The translations under genes and the position numbers were made by a program. From NCBI GenBank assembly GCA_028709785.1, contig JAQUTK010000005.1:78716-142715 (forward strand): a stretch of 64,000 nt of DNA, given 5' to 3'. Positions 27,577-36,731 of this stretch are shown in pieces. Within the stretch, counting starts at the first letter, position 1; each line of letters opens with the position of its first letter. The DNA comes from Bacteroidales bacterium (GTDB lineage Bacteria > Bacteroidota > Bacteroidia > Bacteroidales > JAQUTK01). The notes beneath the pieces were generated by a model. The model did not search any database. It was not told the DNA's origin and saw only the letters and a program-made list of their open reading frames with translations.

Positions 27577-28728
27577 TTAATTATTAAGGAACAGTTCATG
27601 TATGCTTATTACTTCTCGAAAATTAGAAATCTCACGAACAGGGACTAACTTTCCAAACACATTCTTCTCTACACGCTCAAAACCGGGCAACGCAGACGCT
27701 CCCTCTCCTACATAGGTAAGGAAATAATGATCCGCATCTCCGTTCCACACCCTACAATTCTTACCAAGATAATCCGCCTGCGAACTGATATAATATTCCG
27801 TTCCCCAATACTCCCTGACGTCGTTCTCTGCAATCTGGATTTTCTTATTGCCCCCCAGATAACTCATCAAGGGATAATAGTTGTTCTCAACCCATCCGTA
27901 GATTCCGTTTCGCACCAGACTTCCTTCTTTCGGCGCACTTTTGGAAGCCCGAGTGGACGGTTCGGTCGTGACCCACTTTGTACCTTTATATGTAGCGCGT
28001 AAGATCTCATATCCCAATGTCGTTACCTCGTACAATTCAGCACCCTGATCAGGTGCGAAATAGTTGCTGAACGTGTATTCCGGCACTCCCCCTTTGCCCA
28101 GCGAAGAAGAGGTAAACCCACCTCCGGTATTTGGCCACGCATGCGCATAAGAGCCACCCATCTCCACACAATACGGCACATTCAGCATCTCAGTTCTACT
28201 GCTGGTAAAACGCAACACAGCATAACCCGCGCCTTCAGGCAAGAACTTTGTTCCGGGATAGTCCAGACGCATCCCCCAATACACATCATGCATCGTGGAG
28301 AGACTTTTCACATCTGCCGCTACACTGACAAAACCACCCACCGTGCCTCCATACGTATTATTCATATACGTAGCAACATCCTGAAGGGCTACAATCTTTT
28401 GCAGAAGTGTAGAGCCTGTCGGTGCAGAAAGACGATTACGAAGCTGTTTGAGTTTGTTTCGGTCGGCTTCGTTCAAACTCCAGGCCGAGTCCGTGCTAAA
28501 GGAAATAAACTCCTCATCAGACATTCCCACAGCAGCTAAAAGCGTCTTTTTCTGATCAAAGAATCCTTTGAGCTTTTGCACCTGTTCTTTATCAAGCTTA
28601 CCCGCGGGCCAACTTATCACATCCTTCTCCGAATGGCTACATCCCGAAGTCAGAAGCAAAGCGATCCCTAAAACGAGACCTGAAAAAGAACAGATGAAAC
28701 TCTTCCTCATTTGTTGCCGTCGATTCAT
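27577..28728 (-). CDS. Lipoprotein of unknown function
   Basis: A 383-residue lipoprotein: signal peptide ending in the clear lipobox 'LLTSGC' (Cys30), or Cys24 if the Met at codon 7 is the start. After it come a charged helical region (about 40-110), then a beta-rich domain with many Gly, Tyr and Trp ('YGWVENNYYPLMSYLGGN', 'CRVWNGDADHYF'). No known family or catalytic motif was recognised. It is convergent with GH16 and shares its terminator; no partner gene is evident. Confidence 0.7.
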   Translation of the reverse strand: MNRRQQMRKSFICSFSGLVLGIALLLTSGCSHSEKDVISWPAGKLDKEQVQKLKGFFDQKKTLLAAVGMSDEEFISFSTDSAWSLNEADRNKLKQLRNRLSAPTGSTLLQKIVALQDVATYMNNTYGGTVGGFVSVAADVKSLSTMHDVYWGMRLDYPGTKFLPEGAGYAVLRFTSSRTEMLNVPYCVEMGGSYAHAWPNTGGGFTSSSLGKGGVPEYTFSNYFAPDQGAELYEVTTLGYEILRATYKGTKWVTTEPSTRASKSAPKEGSLVRNGIYGWVENNYYPLMSYLGGNKKIQIAENDVREYWGTEYYISSQADYLGKNCRVWNGDADHYFLTYVGEGASALPGFERVEKNVFGKLVPVREISNFREVISIHELFLNN

Positions 28729-28841
28729 ACACCTATATATATAAGGTTAGTAACTTTTTCATAGCATCTCATTTATTAATTGATCGGTCCAACAGGTTCA
28801 AAGAGAGCAACCTGATTATTCCATTCTGTTACTCATGAGGT

Positions 28842-29345
28842 TTATCTTTTTCTTAAATTAATAGGAAAGAAGCGGGGCACCCTCCTTTTATACTCCCTGT
28901 ATTCCTCTCCAAATTTCTTGATCAACTGCTTTTCCTCCCACAACACAATTTCCAGGTAATTACCCAACAGCCATATACTTGCAGCCAACAACAAGACAAG
29001 ACTATCCAACACGATGGCCGTCCCCCAAAACATGGCGTTTCCTCCAAAATACATTGGATTTCGGGTGTATCCATAAGCCCCTTTCTGTCTGAGACTTTTC
29101 GCTTGACCCACAGTACCCGCAGGTTTCAGATCTTTCAATCCCCAAACATAAATAAAAAATCCAATGCCGATCAATGAGATACCTATACTATATCGGAGGA
29201 GGATGGGCATTCCCAAGCTGGTCTCCCACTCCAGCCAGAGCAATAAATAACGCGAAAAGAGAAGCACCAATAAAACAAGCATCAGCACAGCAACAGGTAA
29301 AGCAGGTGCCCAAACAGGTATCGTTTCTTTTAAATCTCGTTTCAT
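28842..29345 (-). CDS. Isoprenylcysteine/phospholipid methyltransferase-like membrane protein
   Basis: Integral membrane protein of the ICMT/PEMT superfamily. Four hydrophobic helices (about 14-32, 45-65, 95-125) and the family signature 'GYTRNPMYFGG', plus the C-terminal 'EEYREYKRRVPRFFP', which binds S-adenosylmethionine in characterised members. At 167 residues it is a normal bacterial member. The methyl acceptor is unknown. It is a single gene with its own consensus promoter, divergent from the tryptophanase-like gene. Confidence 0.85.
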   Translation of the reverse strand: MKRDLKETIPVWAPALPVAVLMLVLLVLLFSRYLLLWLEWETSLGMPILLRYSIGISLIGIGFFIYVWGLKDLKPAGTVGQAKSLRQKGAYGYTRNPMYFGGNAMFWGTAIVLDSLVLLLAASIWLLGNYLEIVLWEEKQLIKKFGEEYREYKRRVPRFFPINLRKR

Positions 29346-29402
29346 GATTAGAGAAGGATAATAATCGCTACTTTTTTAGGAAATGTTTCTCTTCAACACC
29401 GG

Positions 29403-29433
29403 CAAAGATATAAACATTCGACAACCATTACAA
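29403..29433 (-). promoter_or_regulatory. Promoter of the ICMT-like gene
   Basis: Minus strand: TTG (29431-29433), 20 bases, TATCTTTG (29403-29410); about 58 bases before the ATG. Confidence 0.65.
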
Positions 29434-29598
29434 TTTTTAAAGGAAAATAAAAGGAATCACGGAGATATTTATTTCAATTAATTTCAAAGGCATTAAATGA
29501 TTTGCAAAACATTTTATCTATATTCGCAGCCGTTATATCCAAACGTCTTATTTCGAATATTCCATAAAACAAATTTTAATCTCATCAAACAAAAAAAG

Positions 29599-31047
29599 AT
29601 GGCTAATATCAAGTACTACTTAGGAGAGGAAATTCCTCTGGAGATGCACAAAGTGAGGGTTGTTCAACGTCTGGACCTGGTTCCCATTGAAAGACGACTA
29701 AAAGCAATTGAAGAAGCAGGTAACAACACCTTTTTACTTTTCAACAAAGACATTTATCTCGACATGCTTACCGATAGCGGAGTCAATGCCATGAGCGACA
29801 AACAAATGGCGGCGATGATGACAGTAGATGACAGCTATGCCGGATCAGCTACGTTTACCAGACTCCAAGAAAAGCTTTTCGAAATCTTCGATAAAAAATA
29901 TTTCCTCCCCGTTCATCAGGGACGAGCTTGTGAAAATCTACTCTCTCAGGCGTTTGTCCGGAAGGACACTTATGTGCCCATGAACTATCATTTCACAACG
30001 ACCAAGGCTCACATCAGGGTCAATGGTGGTGAAGTATTAGAGTTACACATGCCCGAAGCCCTCAATACAGTTAGCGATGTTCCGTTTAAAGGAAACCTGA
30101 ATCTGGAGGCCTTACAGCAATTGATCAATAAGGAAGGAGCAGATAAAATCTCCTTTATTCGACTGGAAGCCGGAACCAACCTGATTGGAGGTCAACCGGT
30201 TGCTCTGGACAACTTTATAGAGACAGGTAAGATTGCCCGTCAGTATGGAATACCTTTCATTGTCGATGCAAGTTTGTTAGCCGATAACCTGTACTTTATC
30301 AAAACACGCGAAGAAAAATACAAAGATCTTTCCATTCGCGAGATCACCAAGATTCTTTCTGAAACTGCCGATATAATCTATTTCTCTGCCCGCAAACTAG
30401 GTCATGTCAGAGGCGGTGGTATCATTACCAACAACGAAACAATCTACAAGAAGCTTCTGGAAATGCTACCTCTTTATGAAGGCTTCTCTACCTACGGCGG
30501 TATGTCCACACGCGAGATGGAAGCCATGGTCGTTGGTTTGGATGAAACGATGGACGAAGAGATGATCAATCAGGGTCCGATGTTTATTAAGTTTATGATC
30601 GACGAACTGGTGAAACACGGGGTTCCGGTAGTTACTCCGGCCGGTGGTCTGGGCGCTCACTTAAATGCAATGGAGTTTTTACCACACGTACCGAAAGAAC
30701 AATACAGAGCCGGTGCGTTGGGTGCCGCATTATATATCGCAAGTGGTGTCAGAGGTATGGAAAGAGGTACCATCTCGGAAGAAAGAGAAGCAGATGGAAG
30801 CGACCATCTGGCTGCTGTCGAACTTTTACGACTTGCACTTCCCAGACGCGTATTTACCCTATCTCAAGTGAAATATACGATAGACAGGATTGTCTGGTTG
30901 TATGAAAACAGGAATCTGATCGGTGGACTCGAGTTTTACGAAGAGCCAACAGTTCTCCGTTTCTTCTTTGGTAAATTGAAACCCACATCAGATTGGCAAG
31001 AGAAATTAGTAGCGAAATTCAAACAAGATTTTGGAGATAGCCTCTAA
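29599..31047 (+). CDS. Tryptophanase-family PLP-dependent beta-eliminating lyase
   Basis: Cytoplasmic pyridoxal-phosphate enzyme of the tryptophanase / tyrosine phenol-lyase family (beta-elimination of an amino acid to pyruvate and ammonia). Motifs: 'DSGVNAMSDKQMAAMM', 'PVHQGRACENLL', the PLP-holding Asp in 'VDASLLADN' and the Schiff-base Lys in 'YFSARKLGHVRGGG'. The ORF track starts at 29497, but the Met at 29599 ('MANIKYYLGEEIP') is the better start because the 34 residues before it are low in coding character and cover the leader. Length 482 is close to E. coli TnaA (471). The PQQ-type gene starts 11 bases later, so they are co-transcribed. Whether the substrate is tryptophan is not certain. 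Confidence 0.85.
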   Translation: MANIKYYLGEEIPLEMHKVRVVQRLDLVPIERRLKAIEEAGNNTFLLFNKDIYLDMLTDSGVNAMSDKQMAAMMTVDDSYAGSATFTRLQEKLFEIFDKKYFLPVHQGRACENLLSQAFVRKDTYVPMNYHFTTTKAHIRVNGGEVLELHMPEALNTVSDVPFKGNLNLEALQQLINKEGADKISFIRLEAGTNLIGGQPVALDNFIETGKIARQYGIPFIVDASLLADNLYFIKTREEKYKDLSIREITKILSETADIIYFSARKLGHVRGGGIITNNETIYKKLLEMLPLYEGFSTYGGMSTREMEAMVVGLDETMDEEMINQGPMFIKFMIDELVKHGVPVVTPAGGLGAHLNAMEFLPHVPKEQYRAGALGAALYIASGVRGMERGTISEEREADGSDHLAAVELLRLALPRRVFTLSQVKYTIDRIVWLYENRNLIGGLEFYEEPTVLRFFFGKLKPTSDWQEKLVAKFKQDFGDSL

Positions 31048-31058
31048 ACTCAACAAGT

Positions 31059-32294
31059 ATGAACTACTTCAAATTTTCAATTGGATTAATCGCATGGATT
31101 GTAGCAAGTTCCATGTCAGTGACGCAGGCAGAAAACTGGGCAAACTGGCGTGGTCCCAATGGAGACGGAATCAGTAACGAGACCAACCTACCGACCAAGT
31201 GGGATTCGACGACCAACGTGCTATGGAAAAGTCCCATACCGGGCGTCGGACATTCCTCTCCCATTATTTGGGAAGATAAGCTTTTTACGCTCACCGCTTA
31301 TCCTGAGAAGAACGAGAAAGCACTCCTTTGTTATGATTGTAAGAATGGCAAATTACTGTGGCAAACAACCGTACTCAAATCCAAGTTAGAGAATAAACAC
31401 GGCGACAACAGTTTTGCATCGGGCACACCTGCCACAGATGGGAAATGGGTGTATGTGTCATTCCTTGACGGAGAAGATGTGGTAGTAGCTGCTTACGACT
31501 TTACAGGAAAACTGGTCTGGATACAGCGACCGGGTAAATTCTCAAGCCCACACGGCTATAGCTGTTCGCCGGTGCTTTTCGAAAACAAAGTGATCATCAA
31601 TGGATGCAGTAAATCACCAGATTCATTTGTAGCTGCTTTGAGCCTAACAGACGGGAAGCCACTTTGGAAAGTGGCACTTCCTAATCTGTCCCACAGTTTC
31701 AGCACCCCGATATTCAGGAAGATTGCGGGAAAAATGCAAATGATTTTTTTAGGCAATAAGGAAGTTGCTTCCTATAATCCGGAAGACGGTTCAAAATATT
31801 GGTTCGTCAATGGCCCTTCAGAAGATTTCTGTGCCACTCCGGTTTACAATGAAAAGAGAGGATTGATCTTGATCAGCAGTGCCTGGCCTCTCCGTAACCT
31901 GTTAGCAATCAAACCTGACGGCCAAGGTGATGTAACTAAAAGTCATGTCGTTTGGCAATCCAAAGAAGGTGCTTATTACGTACCCTCTCCGGTTTGTACC
32001 GACGATTATCTTTTTTCTACCATGACCAATGGCAAGGTTAACTGCATTGAGATAGCCACCGGCAAAGTACTTTGGACACAAGAATTAGGCAAACAATATG
32101 CCTCTCCGGTTTTGTCCAATGGTCTGGTTTACATGCCCAATGACGATGGAGTGATCACGGTGTTCAAAGCGGGACCCACTTTCGTACCCGTGGCAAAAAA
32201 CGCTATGGGCGAAATGATGTATGCATCTCCGGCGATAAGCAATGGGAAAATATATCTGCGTGGCGACAAACACCTCTTTTGCATCGGAAAGTAA
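31059..32294 (+). CDS. Secreted PQQ-type beta-propeller protein
   Basis: A 411-residue exported protein (signal peptide about 1-24) made of repeated propeller blades of the PQQ_2 type: 'WRGPNGDGIS', 'LLCYDCKNGKLLW', 'VWIQRPGKF', 'ALSLTDGKPLWKV', 'CIEIATGKVLWTQ', 'DGVITVFKAG'. Such proteins are either scaffolds (BamB-like) or quinoproteins; the cofactor residues of true PQQ dehydrogenases were not recognised, so a binding or scaffold role is more likely. It directly follows the tryptophanase-family gene by 11 bases and is closed by a terminator. The reason for pairing with a cytoplasmic lyase is unknown. Confidence 0.82.
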   Translation: MNYFKFSIGLIAWIVASSMSVTQAENWANWRGPNGDGISNETNLPTKWDSTTNVLWKSPIPGVGHSSPIIWEDKLFTLTAYPEKNEKALLCYDCKNGKLLWQTTVLKSKLENKHGDNSFASGTPATDGKWVYVSFLDGEDVVVAAYDFTGKLVWIQRPGKFSSPHGYSCSPVLFENKVIINGCSKSPDSFVAALSLTDGKPLWKVALPNLSHSFSTPIFRKIAGKMQMIFLGNKEVASYNPEDGSKYWFVNGPSEDFCATPVYNEKRGLILISSAWPLRNLLAIKPDGQGDVTKSHVVWQSKEGAYYVPSPVCTDDYLFSTMTNGKVNCIEIATGKVLWTQELGKQYASPVLSNGLVYMPNDDGVITVFKAGPTFVPVAKNAMGEMMYASPAISNGKIYLRGDKHLFCIGK

Positions 32295-32315
32295 TAAAGA
32301 ACTATCCTCATAAGG

Positions 32316-32350
32316 AAACGCAGCCTTGCAACATCAAGGCTGCGTTTTTC
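32316..32350 (+). terminator. Intrinsic terminator after the propeller gene
   Basis: A 12-13 bp GC-rich stem ('ACGCAGCCTTG' and its complement) with a 6-base loop and a T-run, about 25 bases after the stop. From here to 32598 I see no gene; a TATATTTG box at 32599-32606 may start the next unit but has no good -33 element. Confidence 0.85.
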
Positions 32351-32676
32351 ATTCATTAATATACAGGATAGCAACGGCTTATCCAATTAAAAACAACTCC
32401 AACTTATCCACTACCTATCGTAAGTAATAAATTCACAGCAATCACAAAAACTGACCCATCCGAAGAGATTGTTCAGTAGCTTGTAATTTTTCATTCGATT
32501 AGAGTCTTTATTTTATACTTCAATATTGTTCACATACTAGAAACGAAAATTATATCAAATTATTTTGTGCCAAATCTGAAAATTTCAAAACATTCAATTA
32601 TATTTGCAGATAAGATCCGAGAGAATACCCAATGAGCTGTAATTATTAACAAGCAGAACCTTTAAAAAACGAAACT

Positions 32677-33876
32677 ATGAAAGCATTACTGACCGCCCTA
32701 TCGATCCTATTCAGCATCAGCTGTTTCTCACAGACTGTCGCAGAATTAGAACTTGATTTGAGAAGATCCCAATCAGGTGAACGTTTTGGTAATAAAAAAG
32801 AGCAAGCATTTAAGTTGTTGCAACTGGACAAATTCAATGAAAAAGCGATAAACTACTTAGTCCGGGCGTATAGCCAAAATAAGCAAAAGGATTCAATTCA
32901 ATGGTTATATGACAAGCTCATCAAAGAGAACCCCAATCGGCCGGAGCCCTATATCATCCGGGCAGGCTCTGAAAATTCACTGAGTGAAGGAGTTACAGCT
33001 GAGCAACAAATCTCTTATCTGAAAAAGGCGCTGGAGATTGATCGCACCCATGCAGAAGCGAAATATATGCTTGGCAAATCGTATTACGACCTTTTTGTAA
33101 AGGAGTATCGTGCCGACAAGAACAGTTCAAAACTCACCTCCTATGCCAATCAGGCACTGGAACAATTTGATGCGGTATGCAAACAAAAAGAGAGTTACAA
33201 AGAGACCTTGAAATATCCTTCGTTGCAACTCGCCCATTATTTAGCAGATGCCAATAAGATCAAGCTCTATGAACAATACAATGTTCAAACCACCCAGATC
33301 CCCATATCTGCATTCATGAGTATCCCCGCTGACTGGCAAACAAATTACGCTGTTAATGTGATGGATTATGTATCCCGTACAGATAGTAATTTTTCCGGAG
33401 TTCAGTTTGCCGTTTTCTTTATGAACTGGTATTCCAAACATCTTACCGCACTTGAAGAACCGGCACTAAACGATTCCTCCACCACAAAAGTATATCGTTT
33501 TACCTGGTTACGTTCCTTCGATCATCCGGTTGCCATACGGTTGGAAAACAAGAAAGACCGCATCACATTATACTGGAAAGTTTGCGATGGAACAGGCGGA
33601 TACGAACCGGGCAAACTCGTAACAGACAAGAAAAAGGATTTGAGTATCAAGGAGTGGGCACTCTTTCAACAGAAAATTGATTCGATTCAATTTTGGAACG
33701 CACCCACAATAGACAATAGCCGATTCGGAACTGATGGTGCACGGTGGATTTTAGAAGGAAAAGAGTCCGGCAAATATCATATGGTGGATAGATGGACAGG
33801 TCAGGGGTTAAAACTCGTCTGTTTAGACTTATTGAAAATGACCGATCTGGAAGAGAATGTAGGCAGAATCTATTAA
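32677..33876 (+). CDS. Secreted TPR-repeat protein, unknown function
   Basis: A 399-residue exported protein: signal peptide about 1-19 ('ISCFSQ'), tetratricopeptide-like helices (about 45-190, with 'YLKKALEIDRTHAEAKYMLG' as the clearest repeat), then a mixed alpha/beta C-terminal domain (about 220-395) with several Trp and 'YWKVCDGTGGYEPG', not recognised. The following BspA-like LRR gene starts 4 bases after the stop, so the two are translated from one message with 36732-38759. A periplasmic helper for LRR protein display is possible but is only inferred from linkage. Confidence 0.72.
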   Translation: MKALLTALSILFSISCFSQTVAELELDLRRSQSGERFGNKKEQAFKLLQLDKFNEKAINYLVRAYSQNKQKDSIQWLYDKLIKENPNRPEPYIIRAGSENSLSEGVTAEQQISYLKKALEIDRTHAEAKYMLGKSYYDLFVKEYRADKNSSKLTSYANQALEQFDAVCKQKESYKETLKYPSLQLAHYLADANKIKLYEQYNVQTTQIPISAFMSIPADWQTNYAVNVMDYVSRTDSNFSGVQFAVFFMNWYSKHLTALEEPALNDSSTTKVYRFTWLRSFDHPVAIRLENKKDRITLYWKVCDGTGGYEPGKLVTDKKKDLSIKEWALFQQKIDSIQFWNAPTIDNSRFGTDGARWILEGKESGKYHMVDRWTGQGLKLVCLDLLKMTDLEENVGRIY

Positions 33877-33880
33877 AACG

Positions 33881-36688
33881 ATGAAACAGCAAATGACAAT
33901 CAGAACCTTCCTGGTAGTAACCTGCTTATTACTGGGATTTAGCCTGCAAGCACAGACACGAACCATCCATGTAGAGACTCCGGGTACTCTTTCTACCTAT
34001 ATAGCCTCTGAAGAGAAAAATCTGATTACCAGTCTCACGTTGACCGGAGATTTGAATGGAACAGATATCCGCTTCATTCGGGAGATGGCATATCGCCATC
34101 CTTTTTACGATTATTCAATAGGAAAGCTTACCGTCCTTGATTTATCGGGTGCGAATATAGTGGCTGGAGGAGATTCCTATTATTCAAGCATGGAAGATTC
34201 TATCGGTTGTTATACTTCAGATAATACATTAGGCAGTTCGATGTTTCGCGAAACCCAACTTACATCTATTGCACTCCCCAATAGTATCACTTCGATTGGT
34301 AGTGCTGCATTTTATCATTCTCGCGACTTAACTACAATTTCTATTCCCAACGGTGTTACCTCCATTGGTAGTGGTGCTTTTAGTTCTTGTCGCGGATTAT
34401 CTTCTATTTCTATCCCCAATAGTGTCACCACCATCGGGAATGCCGCTTTTCGTGCCTGTGAGAAATTAACGTCCATCACGATTCCCAACAGTGTCACCTC
34501 CATTGGAAACGAGGCCTTTCGCGCCTGTTTTGCTTTAACGTCCATCACGATTCCCGAGAGTGTCACGTCATTGGGTAGTGAACTCTTTTCTGATTGTAGT
34601 GTATTAAAAGAGATCATTGTCTCCGATGAGAATAGTCGTTATAGTTCCATAGACGGAGTCCTGTTCAGTAAAGACAAAACGATTTTAGTCGCATACCCGA
34701 ATGCAAAATCACCGAGTTACCTGGTGCCCAATAGCGTCATATCGATTGGTGATATGGCCTTTGCGAGTTGCAGCGGACTCAAATCCATCACCATTCCGAA
34801 GAGTGTCACCTCCATTGGGAAATATGCATTTTCATATTGTACCGCATTAACCTCTCTCCTTATTCCTGAAAGTGTCACGTCCATAGGCGAGAGTCTGTTT
34901 TGGGGGTGTAGTGCTTTAACATCCGTCTCTACCGGCAATGGCATCACCTCTGTCAGTAAAAACACATTTGGAGGTTGTGACAAATTAAACTCCGTTATTT
35001 TAGGCAAGAAAGTTACTTCAATTGGTGAAGGAGCCTTTGCTAATTGTGGCGAACTCGTATCCATTTCCTTTCCTGATAGCCTCACGTCAATTGGTGATGA
35101 AGCCTTTTTCAATTGTAAGAAATTAGCCTCATTCACTTTCGGCAGTTGCATCACTTCCATTGGTAAACGTGCATTTGGCGATTGTATCCTAATATCCTCA
35201 CTCACACTTCCGAAAAGTGTCACAACTATTGACAAATTCGCGTTTAGGAATTGCAGCTCATTAACTACTGTTTCTTTCGACAATTGCACCGCTTCAATTG
35301 GCGATGAAGCTTTTCGAAACTGTATCGCTCTCATCTCTGTCGCTTTCGGTGATAGCATCACCTCAATAGGTAACAGTGCATTTGCTGATTGCAGCAAATT
35401 AATTTCTGTCACCATTCCAAACAGAGTCACGTCCATGGGCAACTCTGCATTCTTGAATTGTAGCGGATTAACCTCCGCCACTATCGGAAGTGGTGTCGAA
35501 TCGATTAATGATGCCGCTTTTCAAAATTGCACCCGATTAACGTCTGTCACGATCGGCAATAGTGTCACATTAATTACGAATGACGCTTTTCGAAATTGTA
35601 GCGGATTAACCACTCTCTCTATCCCCAAGGGTGTCACATGGATTGGAAGTAATGCATTTTCCGGTTGTAGCGGATTAACCTCTCTCTCAATCCCTGACAG
35701 TATCACATGGATTGGCAATAGTGCCTTTTATAATTGTGTTGGATTGACTTCTCTCACGATCCCTAACAGTGTCACTTTTTTGGGTGGTTCTGCATTCTCG
35801 CATTGCATTGGATTGACCTCTTTCACTATTCCATCCAAAGTCACTTCGATTAATAATGATCTGTTTTGGGGTTGTTCCGGTTTGAAATCCGTCACTATTC
35901 CCAATAGTGTCACTTCCATTGGTAGTAATGCATTCATGGGTTGTAGCAATTTGACTTCGCTTGATATTCCTAACGGCGTTACTTCGATTGGTTTTGGTGC
36001 ATTTTGGAACTGTAGCAGATTATCTTCCGTCACGATCCCAAATAGTGTTGATTCCATTGGCGATGCTGCTTTTTTAAGCTGTTTCAAATTAGATTCTGTG
36101 ATTATCCCCAATAGTGTCACTTCAATTCGTCAGTCTACATTTTCATCTTGTATAAGTTTAACTGCAGTAACGATCCCCAACAGTGTCACATCAATTGGTA
36201 ACGGTGCATTTTGGAATTGTAGCAAATTAGCATCTGTCACGATCCCCTATAGCGTCACTTCAATAGGTAATGGTGCATTTGGAAATTGTACTGCATTAAC
36301 GGAAATCCACAATAATAATGCAACACCTCAAAATATAGATAGCGTTGTCTTTCTCGGAGTTGATAAAACCACCTGCCTGCTTTATGTGCCCAAAGGCTCT
36401 TTGGCGGGCTATCGGACTGCATCGATATGGAGTGAATTTGCAACCATCCTGGAAGAAGATCTAACCTCCACTCCACAGATTCAAACCGGCAACATGAAGG
36501 TCTATTCAGAAGCAGAGGCAATCGTAGTTGAAGGAGCAGAAGCCGGACAATCGATCCAGGTTTATGCCGAGTCGGGAGCCTTACTACAAACCACACAGGC
36601 TACCGAAAGCAGTATCCGGATCGCGGTTCCCCGTGGACAGGCCTATCTGATCAACGTAGCCGGAAAGACTTTTAAGATTGCATTATAA
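33881..36688 (+). CDS. Large BspA-like leucine-rich-repeat surface protein (935 aa)
   Basis: Secreted adhesin-like protein. Signal peptide (1-24), then a non-repeat cap (about 28-110: 'RTIHVETPGTLSTYI', 'LTGDLNGTDIRFIREMA', 'LDLSGANIVAGGD') also found in the other LRR genes here, then about 30 LRR_5 repeats of 23 residues (consensus 'LTSVTIPNSVTSIGxxAFxxC'), one non-LRR insert ('YSSIDGVLFSKDKTILVAYP'), and a 65-residue C-terminal domain ending 'AYLINVAGKTFKIAL' (from memory, like DUF6383), likely a surface-sorting domain. BspA proteins bind fibronectin or other bacteria; the ligand here is unknown. It is in a unit with the TPR gene and the next LRR gene. Long minus-strand ORFs under it are shadows of the repeat. 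Confidence 0.88.
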   Translation: MKQQMTIRTFLVVTCLLLGFSLQAQTRTIHVETPGTLSTYIASEEKNLITSLTLTGDLNGTDIRFIREMAYRHPFYDYSIGKLTVLDLSGANIVAGGDSYYSSMEDSIGCYTSDNTLGSSMFRETQLTSIALPNSITSIGSAAFYHSRDLTTISIPNGVTSIGSGAFSSCRGLSSISIPNSVTTIGNAAFRACEKLTSITIPNSVTSIGNEAFRACFALTSITIPESVTSLGSELFSDCSVLKEIIVSDENSRYSSIDGVLFSKDKTILVAYPNAKSPSYLVPNSVISIGDMAFASCSGLKSITIPKSVTSIGKYAFSYCTALTSLLIPESVTSIGESLFWGCSALTSVSTGNGITSVSKNTFGGCDKLNSVILGKKVTSIGEGAFANCGELVSISFPDSLTSIGDEAFFNCKKLASFTFGSCITSIGKRAFGDCILISSLTLPKSVTTIDKFAFRNCSSLTTVSFDNCTASIGDEAFRNCIALISVAFGDSITSIGNSAFADCSKLISVTIPNRVTSMGNSAFLNCSGLTSATIGSGVESINDAAFQNCTRLTSVTIGNSVTLITNDAFRNCSGLTTLSIPKGVTWIGSNAFSGCSGLTSLSIPDSITWIGNSAFYNCVGLTSLTIPNSVTFLGGSAFSHCIGLTSFTIPSKVTSINNDLFWGCSGLKSVTIPNSVTSIGSNAFMGCSNLTSLDIPNGVTSIGFGAFWNCSRLSSVTIPNSVDSIGDAAFLSCFKLDSVIIPNSVTSIRQSTFSSCISLTAVTIPNSVTSIGNGAFWNCSKLASVTIPYSVTSIGNGAFGNCTALTEIHNNNATPQNIDSVVFLGVDKTTCLLYVPKGSLAGYRTASIWSEFATILEEDLTSTPQIQTGNMKVYSEAEAIVVEGAEAGQSIQVYAESGALLQTTQATESSIRIAVPRGQAYLINVAGKTFKIAL

Positions 36689-36731
36689 GACTAGTCCTTT
36701 TGACGTAAAGAGAGAAAAAATTTAAAACACT

